35,445 nucleotides of DNA from Candidatus Palauibacter poriticola. Lineage in GTDB: Bacteria; Gemmatimonadota; Gemmatimonadetes; Palauibacterales; Palauibacteraceae. The stretch lies in assembly GCA_012270965.1 (NCBI GenBank), contig JAAXHJ010000072.1, forward strand, positions 1-35,445, given 5' to 3'. A program made the translations under genes and the position numbers. Shown here in pieces: positions 19,047 to 25,407 of the stretch. Every line of letters begins with the position of its first letter. Position 1 is the first letter of the stretch. The notes below the pieces were generated by a model. It was not told where the DNA came from. It saw only the letters and a program-made list of their open reading frames with translations, and ran no database searches.

Positions 19047-20939
19047 ATGCAAGCGCCGGACGGTCCCCTCCAGGAAGAAGAAGCGCTCGGGAAGGCGTAC
19101 GACGCGCGTCTGATGAAGCGTCTGCTCGCGTACCTGAGACCGTACCGGGGCAGGGTCGCGATCGCCGTGCTGATGCTCGTGGCCGCCTCGGGGCTCGCGC
19201 TCGTCGGCCCCTGGTTGACGATGGAGGTCATCGACCACGCGATCCCGGACGGCGATTTCCGCGCCATCCGCAACCTTGCGATCCTCTTCTTCGTCTCGCT
19301 CCTCCTCTCCGGGCTCCTGGAGTACGGGCGCACGATCCTGACCACGTGGATCGGGCAGAACGTAATGCTCGACCTGAGGCAGGAGATCTTCCGGCACCTG
19401 CAGCGCCTCCGGCTCGCGTACTTCGACCGGAACCCGGTCGGACGCCTGATGACGCGGCTCACGAGCGACGTCGAGGTCCTGAACGAGATGTTCACCTCCG
19501 GGGTCGTGACGATCTTCGGGGACGTGTTCACGGTCGCCTTCATCATGATCGCCATGCTCGTCATGGACTGGCGGCTCGCCCTCGTAACGTTCGCGGTCCT
19601 CCCTCTCGTGTTCGCGGCGGCGTGGCTCTTCCGGAAGAAGGTGCGCGAGGCGTACCGCGATATCAGAATTCGGCTGGCGCGCATCAACGCCTTCCTGCAG
19701 GAACGGATCACCGGGGTGCGCGTCGTGCAGCTGTTCCGGCAGGAGCGGGCGGCGACGCGCTGGTTCGGCGAGATCAACGATGACCACCTCGAGGCCCACC
19801 TGCGCTCGATCACGTACTACGCGCTCTTCTTTCCCGTCGTCGAGGTGCTCGCGTCCGTCGCGCTCGCGCTCATCATCTGGTACGGAGGCAACCAAGCCCT
19901 TCAGGGGACGCTCACGATCGGCGTTATCGCGGCTTTTCTTCAGTACGCGAGGCGGTTCTTCCGCCCCATCCAGGACCTGTCGGAGAAGTACAACATCCTG
20001 CAGGGCGCGATGGCGAGTTCGGAGCGGATCTTCCGGCTCTTGGATGAGGCGCCGGGGATCGAGGATCCGGCGGACCCGGCGGAGCTTCCGGGGACCGTGA
20101 AGGGCCGCATCGAGTTCGAGGACGTGTGGTTTCGGTACCTGTCGCCGGAGGAGGACGCGGCGGGGGTCACGACGCCCGCCCTGGCCCACGCCGCGGCCTG
20201 GGAGGGGGCGGAGGGACGGCTCGACGAGGACGCGCCGGACGACGGATGGGTGCTGCGCGGCATCAGCTTCACGGCGGAGCCGGGACAGCGGCTCGCGGTC
20301 GTGGGAGCGACCGGTGCGGGCAAGACGACGCTGTTCAGCCTCCTCATGCGCTTCTACGAGCCGCAGCGCGGGCGCATCATGCTCGACGGGGTTGACATCC
20401 GGGACCTGCGGCTCGCCGACCTCCGCCACCGGATGGGCCTCGTGCTGCAGGACGTCTACCTCTTCTCGGGCTCCGCCGCGAACAACATCGCGCTCGACCG
20501 CGAGACGGTGGGGAGGGACGAGATCCGCGAGGCGGCCCGTCAGGTCGGGGTGGACCGGTATCTTGCGCGACTGCCGAAGAAGTACGACGAGCCACTGGGC
20601 GAGCGGGGCGGGAACCTCTCGGTCGGCGAGCGCCAGTTGGTGTCCTTTGCCCGGGCGCTGGCGGGGGATCCGCCCATCCTGCTCCTGGACGAGGCGACGA
20701 GTTCGGTGGACTCGGAGATCGAGGCGGAGATCCAAGCGGCGCTGGAGCGCCTGATGGAGGGGCGGACGAGTCTCGTCATCGCCCACCGGCTCTCCACCAT
20801 CCGGGGGGCCGACCGCATCCTCGTGCTCCACCACGGACGCATCCGCGAATCCGGCACGCACGACACGCTGCTCGAGCGCGGCGGCCTCTACGCCCAGCTC
20901 CACCGCCTCCAGTTCCGGAAGCCGACGGCCGCCGCATGA
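19047..20939 (+). CDS. ABC exporter, fused permease and ATPase (MsbA/LmrA type)
   Basis: 630-aa half-transporter that should work as a dimer to export a lipid, peptide or drug. The N-terminal 340 residues are a six-helix ABC type-1 membrane domain (for example VAIAVLMLVAASGLALVGPW). The ATPase follows: Walker A GATGAGKTT near 420, signature LSVGERQLV near 522, Walker B ILLLDEATSS near 545 and the H-loop in VIAHRLSTI. An acidic insert of about 30 residues lies between the first strand (WFRYLSPEE) and VLRGISFTAEP. ATG 19047 is the first base or so of a predicted leaderless transcript. A divergent uvrA lies 75 bases away, and the small PLDc_N-like gene overlaps its stop. Confidence 0.93.
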   Translation: MQAPDGPLQEEEALGKAYDARLMKRLLAYLRPYRGRVAIAVLMLVAASGLALVGPWLTMEVIDHAIPDGDFRAIRNLAILFFVSLLLSGLLEYGRTILTTWIGQNVMLDLRQEIFRHLQRLRLAYFDRNPVGRLMTRLTSDVEVLNEMFTSGVVTIFGDVFTVAFIMIAMLVMDWRLALVTFAVLPLVFAAAWLFRKKVREAYRDIRIRLARINAFLQERITGVRVVQLFRQERAATRWFGEINDDHLEAHLRSITYYALFFPVVEVLASVALALIIWYGGNQALQGTLTIGVIAAFLQYARRFFRPIQDLSEKYNILQGAMASSERIFRLLDEAPGIEDPADPAELPGTVKGRIEFEDVWFRYLSPEEDAAGVTTPALAHAAAWEGAEGRLDEDAPDDGWVLRGISFTAEPGQRLAVVGATGAGKTTLFSLLMRFYEPQRGRIMLDGVDIRDLRLADLRHRMGLVLQDVYLFSGSAANNIALDRETVGRDEIREAARQVGVDRYLARLPKKYDEPLGERGGNLSVGERQLVSFARALAGDPPILLLDEATSSVDSEIEAEIQAALERLMEGRTSLVIAHRLSTIRGADRILVLHHGRIRESGTHDTLLERGGLYAQLHRLQFRKPTAAA

Positions 20940-21154
20940 ACGCCATGCTGGATTGGGCGGCGGCGCTGGACCCGCGCCTTGTGCTCCTGGCCCTGCTCGC
21001 GGCGCTGAACCTCTGGGCGACCGGCCTCACCGCGGTCTCCAAGGCACCTCGGCGAGAGAAGACGCTGTGGGTCGCGGTGATCTTTCTCTGTCCCATCGTC
21101 GGCAGCGTGCTCTGGTTCGTGTTCGGCCCGAAGCCCTGGGCGGAGAGGCGCTAG
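20936..21154 (+). CDS. Small membrane protein with PLDc_N domain
   Basis: 72-aa protein matching the phospholipase D N-terminal transmembrane module (PLDc_N), found alone in many bacteria. Two hydrophobic helices (about 14-34 and 45-62) flank a short basic loop (SKAPRREK). The end of helix 2 has the family pattern PIVGSVLWFVFGPKP. ATG 20936 overlaps the ABC exporter stop (ATGA), so the two proteins are translationally coupled. There is no catalytic HKD motif, so it is not a phospholipase; a role as a companion of the exporter is plausible but unproven. Confidence 0.8.
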   Translation: MNAMLDWAAALDPRLVLLALLAALNLWATGLTAVSKAPRREKTLWVAVIFLCPIVGSVLWFVFGPKPWAERR

Positions 21155-21217
21155 CCCGCTTGCGACGGCGTTAGCGGCAGCGGCGCCACGGGCGGCCGGT
21201 GCGTTTTCGGCCGGGGG

Positions 21218-22567
21218 TCAGGATGGCCAGAGCGGGCGCAGGAGGTCCACCGTGCGGGCAGCGGCGCCGGCACCCGCCTCGACGAACGCCCGGGCTGCCC
21301 GGGCGTGACGCCGGCGGCGAGGCGGGTGGGCCAGCCCGGTCAGGGTGTCCGCGAGCGCGCCGGCCGGCGAGACGAGCCCGCCGCCGGCCGCCGCAAGGGC
21401 GCGGGCGTCGGCGCGGTCGTGGCGCGGGCCGAAGACGACGGGCAGCCCGGCCGCGGCGGGCTCGAGGACGTTGTGGAGCCCGGTGCCCCCGAGGCCACCG
21501 CCGACGTAGGCCGCATCGCCCGCCGCGTACAGCTCGGCGAGCCGGCCGACCTCGTCGAAGACGATGACGGAGGCGTCGGGCCCCGCGGCGGCGCCGCCGA
21601 TCGTGCTCCAGCGGATGACGCGTTCCCCGCGGGCCGTGCACGACGCGACGAGGGCGTCGACGTGCGCGGCGGTCGGCTCGTGCGGCGCAATCACAAGCTG
21701 CCAGCCCCGGCCGCCACCCCGGCGCACGGCCGCCGCCGCATTGAGCAGCGCGCGCTCGTCCGCGGGCCACGTAGAGCCGGCCACGAGCCGCAGGGCCGCC
21801 CCGGCCGCCGCTCCGAGCGCGGCCCGGAACGAAACCGCCGCGCCGTCGGTGCGAGCGCGGTCGGCCCGCTCGAGCGCCAAGTCGAACGCCGCGTCCCCCG
21901 TCACCGCCAGCGCGTCCGGCCAGACGCCGAGCGCTTCGAGCCGCCTCGCGTCCTCCGGGCTCGCGGCGCCGACCGCCTCCAGCCGCGCATATGATGCGCG
22001 GAAGAGCCGCCGGGCGAGGGCGCCGGAGCGCCGGCTCGCGTCGCGGACGGTGCCGTTGATGAGCGCGGCGGGCACCCCGGCCCGAGCGGCGGCGGCCACG
22101 AGTCCGGGCCACACATCCAGCTTCGCGAACAAGAGGAGGCCGGGCCGCACGGCGGCGAACACCGCATCGCAGTCGCGGGCGCGGTCGAGCGGCGGCGGGC
22201 CCGCATGATCCGGATCAAGCCACGCGAGCGCCGCCCGGCCTGATGGCGAGCCGTGCGTGACGACGAGCCGTGCCCGTGCGCCGCCGGGCGATCCGAACCG
22301 CGAGCCGCCGGGCGATCCGAACCGCGAGCCGCGCAGCGCCCGGATGGTCGGCGCCGCGCCGAGCAGCTCGCCGGCGGAAGCGCCGTGGAGCCAGACGAGC
22401 GGCCCGGGCTCACGGCCCCTCCCCCACGCGGCCAGCTCCGCGGTCGCGCGACGCCGAGCCGCCACCGCCCGCGCGATGTCCGGGCGGGCTCGCCGAAGCA
22501 GGGGTTCCGCCGCGAGCGCGACGCCGACCGCCGCCTCCGTAAGACGCGCCCCGGCGTTCACGGCCAC
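21218..22567 (-). CDS. waaA: 3-deoxy-D-manno-octulosonic acid (Kdo) transferase
   Basis: About 450-aa GT-B glycosyltransferase that adds Kdo to lipid IVA at the inner membrane in lipopolysaccharide assembly. Motifs: WLHGASAGELLGA (containing the conserved Glu), LLFAKLDVWPGL (normally TELWPN), VAGSTWPADE (AGSTHxGEE), IAPHEP and GGGLGGTGLHNVLEPAAAGLPV, the family signature. The start is uncertain: GTG 22567 or 22561 would place it just downstream of the divergent methyltransferase start. The open frame itself extends further to 22696, but through that gene. An 8-residue duplication (GSRFGSPG twice) is encoded by a perfect 24-bp tandem repeat. No other LPS genes are adjacent. Confidence 0.87.
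   Translation of the reverse strand: MAVNAGARLTEAAVGVALAAEPLLRRARPDIARAVAARRRATAELAAWGRGREPGPLVWLHGASAGELLGAAPTIRALRGSRFGSPGGSRFGSPGGARARLVVTHGSPSGRAALAWLDPDHAGPPPLDRARDCDAVFAAVRPGLLLFAKLDVWPGLVAAAARAGVPAALINGTVRDASRRSGALARRLFRASYARLEAVGAASPEDARRLEALGVWPDALAVTGDAAFDLALERADRARTDGAAVSFRAALGAAAGAALRLVAGSTWPADERALLNAAAAVRRGGGRGWQLVIAPHEPTAAHVDALVASCTARGERVIRWSTIGGAAAGPDASVIVFDEVGRLAELYAAGDAAYVGGGLGGTGLHNVLEPAAAGLPVVFGPRHDRADARALAAAGGGLVSPAGALADTLTGLAHPPRRRRHARAARAFVEAGAGAAARTVDLLRPLWPS
22281..22328. repeat. Perfect 24-bp tandem duplication inside waaA
   Basis: CCGCCGGGCGATCCGAACCGCGAG at 22281-22304 is repeated without a mismatch at 22305-22328. It adds eight residues in frame to the Kdo transferase. 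The absence of any mismatch suggests a recent event. Confidence 0.9.
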
Positions 22568-22577
22568 GGCCCGGAGC

Positions 22578-22606
22578 TTTTCGCCCGCATCCCGTCTCCA
22601 TATTCT
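22578..22606 (+). promoter_or_regulatory. Possible promoter for a leaderless methyltransferase transcript
   Basis: A good -10 hexamer TATTCT (22601-22606) ends six bases before GTG 22612. The -35 region 17 bases upstream (TTTTCG, 22578-22583) is weak. No Shine-Dalgarno sequence precedes the GTG. The geometry matches the promoters at 19013 and 28514. Confidence 0.4.
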
Positions 22607-22611
22607 CCCGC

Positions 22612-23808
22612 GTGCGCTATCTCGGGAACAAAACGAAGCTCGTCCCCTTCCTGCTGGAGACCGTGCACCGGTTCCAGGAGACGCCCGGCGTCGCATGCGA
22701 CCCCTTCGCCGGAACCGCGAGCGTGTCGGCGGCGCTCAAGGAGGAGGGCTGGCAGGTCCATGCGGGCGACTTGATGGCGTCCTCCTACGCCCTGCAGGTC
22801 GCGCGCGTGCAGCTCGACGCGGCCCCTCGGTATCCTGGCTCTCTCCTCCCGGCGGCGGCCCGCAACGGGAAGCGGGAGATCGGCTACCGCGCCCTGCTCA
22901 AGGGGCTGGCCGAACTCGATGAGCCCGGCGGCGTTGAGGTTGTCGGCGATCCCCGCGGCCCGACACCGGGGCACGGCGCGCCACGCGACGACGGTGCCGG
23001 CGATCCCGGCGACGGGGAGCGGCCGGACCGCCGCGGGTTCATCTCCGAGCACTACACGAGCGGCGGAACCGCCGGCCGCGAGCGCGGGCGCATGTACTTC
23101 TCCCCCGAGAACGGACGGAAGATCGACCTGGTGCGAACGCGGATCGAACGGTGGACGAGCGGATCTTCCCACTGCGAAGCCGCGGCCCAACTCCTGATCG
23201 CGACGCTCATCGAAGCCGCGGACCGCGTGGCGAACACGACCGGCGTGTATGCCTCGTTCGTGAAGACGATGCAGCCGAACGCCCTGCGTCCCCTCGAACT
23301 TCGCCCCATCGAACCGATCCCGCGCCGGGAGGGAGCCGGGGCCTGCAGCGCGTTTCGCGGACCCGCCGCCCGCCTCCTGGAATCCGTCGGTCCCGTGGAT
23401 CTCGTCTATCTCGACCCCCCTTACAACGGCCGGCAATATCCCGCGTATTATCACATCCCCGAACTCCTCGCGCTCGGGTGGGCCACGCCGCCGGAGATCC
23501 GGGGGAAGACGGGTCTCATACCCGACGAGGCGCTGCGCTCGGACTGGTGCCGGAAGCACCGGGCTCCGGACGCGCTGCGAGAGGTGCTGGAGGCCGCGGA
23601 TGGACGCCACATCCTGTTCAGCTACAACGACGAAGGGCATCTGGACCGCGCCGTGATCGAAGAGGCGCTGCGCGCACGCGGCCTGCCCGACACCTACGCC
23701 TTCCACGACCGGCCCTACCGCCGCTACCGGAGCGACGCCGACGGCCCGCGGCGCAACTACCTGCGCGACGACGTGCGGGAACACCTCCACTACGTGCGGT
23801 GCGCGTGA
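22612..23808 (+). CDS. D12-class (Dam-like) DNA adenine N6-methyltransferase, orphan
   Basis: 398-aa alpha-class adenine methyltransferase. N-terminal motif X is YLGNKTKL, the S-adenosylmethionine-binding motif I is DPFAGTASVS (from residue 30) and the catalytic motif IV is LDPPYNGRQY (from about 267). Between them lies the target-recognition region, which contains a Gly/Asp/Pro-rich insert of about 35 residues (around 110-145). No restriction endonuclease is nearby, so it is an orphan: either regulatory or the remnant of a modification system. GTG 22612 is chosen because it begins the conserved MRYLGNKTK. Its stop overlaps the next gene (GTGA). The target sequence is not predictable here. 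Confidence 0.85.
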   Translation: MRYLGNKTKLVPFLLETVHRFQETPGVACDPFAGTASVSAALKEEGWQVHAGDLMASSYALQVARVQLDAAPRYPGSLLPAAARNGKREIGYRALLKGLAELDEPGGVEVVGDPRGPTPGHGAPRDDGAGDPGDGERPDRRGFISEHYTSGGTAGRERGRMYFSPENGRKIDLVRTRIERWTSGSSHCEAAAQLLIATLIEAADRVANTTGVYASFVKTMQPNALRPLELRPIEPIPRREGAGACSAFRGPAARLLESVGPVDLVYLDPPYNGRQYPAYYHIPELLALGWATPPEIRGKTGLIPDEALRSDWCRKHRAPDALREVLEAADGRHILFSYNDEGHLDRAVIEEALRARGLPDTYAFHDRPYRRYRSDADGPRRNYLRDDVREHLHYVRCA

Positions 23809-25019
23809 GCACCCGGCGCCCGGAGGGCACCCACCTCTCCGTCTCCCGCCTTCCCGTCTCCCGCCTTCCCGTCTCCCGCACGCATGCCGCGCTCGCGCTG
23901 CTCCTGCTGTGTGCGGGCGGCTGCTCGCCGGCGTACGTCCTGCGCGCCGGCTGGGAGGAGGCCCGCATTCTCTCGGCGCGCCGCCCCATCCGGGCCGTGA
24001 TCCACGACACGACCGTGGCCCGCGAGACTCGCGACAAGTTGCGGCTCGTGCTTGACGCGAGAGACTTCGCCGAGCGCGACCTGGGGTTGCGCGCGGGCGC
24101 GAGCTACGAGTCGTTCGCGCAGTTGCACCGCGACACGCTCGTCCTAACCGTGCTCGCCGCCCCGGAGTTCGCCCTCCGCTGGAAGACGTGGTGGTTTCCC
24201 ATCGTCGGCCACGTGCCCTACAAGGGATACTTCGACTTCGACGACGCCCGCGCGGAGGCCGCCAGTCTGGCCGAGGAGGGCTACGACGTCTCGGTCCGGC
24301 CGGTCGCCGCCTTCTCGACGCTGGGCTGGTTCCCCGACCCCATCACGTCGACCACGCTGCGCCTCGACAGCCTCGGGCTCGTCGAGACGGTGATCCACGA
24401 GATCACGCACAGCACGTACTTTCCCACCGGCCAGGCGGACTTCAACGAGAGCTTCGCGAACTTCGTCGGACACCGCGGCGCGATCCAGTTCTTCTGCGAG
24501 GCGGTGGCGGACGAGAGCGCCTGCCAGCGGGCGCGCTGGAGATGGGAGGACGCGCGCGTATTCGGCCACTTCTTCCATTCCATCCTCGCGCCGCTGGAGG
24601 AGGTGTACGCCTCCACGCTGCCCGACGAGGCGAAGCGGACGGCCAAACGCGAGGTGTTCGAGGCGGCGGCCCGGCGCTTCGAGACCGAGTACATACCGCG
24701 GTTCCACGCGCGGTACGGGTCGATCGACCCGGAGGGTCTGGACAACGCGTGGGTCATGTCGCGCCTTCTCTACTACACGAGATTGGACGACTTCGAGCGC
24801 GTGTACGAGTCGCACGGCGCGCTGGTGCCCTCCGTCGAAGCGCTGATGCGGGAGGCGGCCGCCGGCGACCCGTGGGAGGCCCTCACGCGTCTGGTGGGTC
24901 CCGCGGGCACAGGTGCCACCGACACCGGCGCCGCAGACGCGGGCACCGCGGGAACGGGCGCCGCAGGAGGCACGGCGGACGCCGCCCCCCGCGAGGCAAC
25001 CAAGGAAGGTTCGAGATGA
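23805..25019 (+). CDS. Putative zinc aminopeptidase (PF10023-like), probable lipoprotein
   Basis: 404 aa. After an Arg-rich N-terminus with a repeated VSRLP motif comes a hydrophobic stretch (AALALLLLCAGGC) ending in a possible lipobox cysteine, so the mature protein is probably membrane-anchored outside the cytoplasm. The body follows the putative aminopeptidase family: ARRPIRAVI, RDFAERDLGL, PIVGHVPYKGYFD, STLGWFPDPITST, the zinc site HEITH (H198, H202) and the downstream NESFANF glutamate. The C-terminal 35 residues are low-complexity Ala/Gly/Thr. GTG 23805 overlaps the methyltransferase stop (GTGA) and the 3' end overlaps the next gene (ATGA). Confidence 0.82.
   Translation: MSTRRPEGTHLSVSRLPVSRLPVSRTHAALALLLLCAGGCSPAYVLRAGWEEARILSARRPIRAVIHDTTVARETRDKLRLVLDARDFAERDLGLRAGASYESFAQLHRDTLVLTVLAAPEFALRWKTWWFPIVGHVPYKGYFDFDDARAEAASLAEEGYDVSVRPVAAFSTLGWFPDPITSTTLRLDSLGLVETVIHEITHSTYFPTGQADFNESFANFVGHRGAIQFFCEAVADESACQRARWRWEDARVFGHFFHSILAPLEEVYASTLPDEAKRTAKREVFEAAARRFETEYIPRFHARYGSIDPEGLDNAWVMSRLLYYTRLDDFERVYESHGALVPSVEALMREAAAGDPWEALTRLVGPAGTGATDTGAADAGTAGTGAAGGTADAAPREATKEGSR
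23841..23879. repeat. 15-bp tandem repeat at the start of the aminopeptidase gene
   Basis: GTCTCCCGCCTTCCC occurs at 23841-23855 and 23856-23870, followed by a partial copy to 23879. It encodes the repeated VSRLP of the signal region. The unit is a multiple of three. Confidence 0.85.
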
Positions 25020-25303
25020 CGGAACCGTTCGCCTGTGTGCGCTGCGGCCGCGGAGACCGGGGCCGGATCGAGCGCATCCCCTTCCCCAGCGCGCTGGGCG
25101 AGCGAATCGTGGCCGAGATCTGCGCGTCGTGCTGGGAGGAGTGGAAGGAGCGGCAGATGCTCCTCATCAACCACTACGGACTCAAGCTCCACGAGTCCGC
25201 GGCGCGCGAGTTTCTTTACAAGAACCTCCGGATCTTCCTCTTCCGCGAGGAGGGCACCGCCGCCCCCATCGACACCGGCGCGGAAGGGTCGGTCGAATGG
25301 TAG
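25016..25303 (+). CDS. YggX-like Fe(II)-trafficking / oxidative damage protection protein
   Basis: 95 aa. It aligns with the YggX (iron_traffic) family: a Cys near the N-terminus, the ...LGERI.AEIC...W.EW...Q..LIN.Y.L core, and EFL...FLF near the end. In enterobacteria YggX protects Fe-S clusters and limits free iron damage. This version has two pairs, CVRC (residues 7-10) and CASC (about 37-40), where classical YggX has one conserved Cys, so it may bind zinc or iron through a small ribbon. ATG 25016 has GGAAGG upstream and overlaps the aminopeptidase stop (ATGA). It is the last gene of the methyltransferase operon. Confidence 0.8.
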   Translation: MTEPFACVRCGRGDRGRIERIPFPSALGERIVAEICASCWEEWKERQMLLINHYGLKLHESAAREFLYKNLRIFLFREEGTAAPIDTGAEGSVEW

Positions 25304-25407
25304 GCGCGAGGTGACGACGCCGGCGCGTTAGCCGAAGCCTGGTTCGCGCCTTCCTCGGCGGCGGAGAGGCGGTGGACCGCGCTCGCCGGTGCCGCTAGGT
25401 GCTGGTG

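Noticed and set aside
25310..25400. GGCGCG...CGCGCC inverted repeat between the YggX-like gene and leuS, as a bidirectional terminator
   Set aside because: The stem is only six bases with a 17-base loop and no T-run on either strand; too weak to claim.
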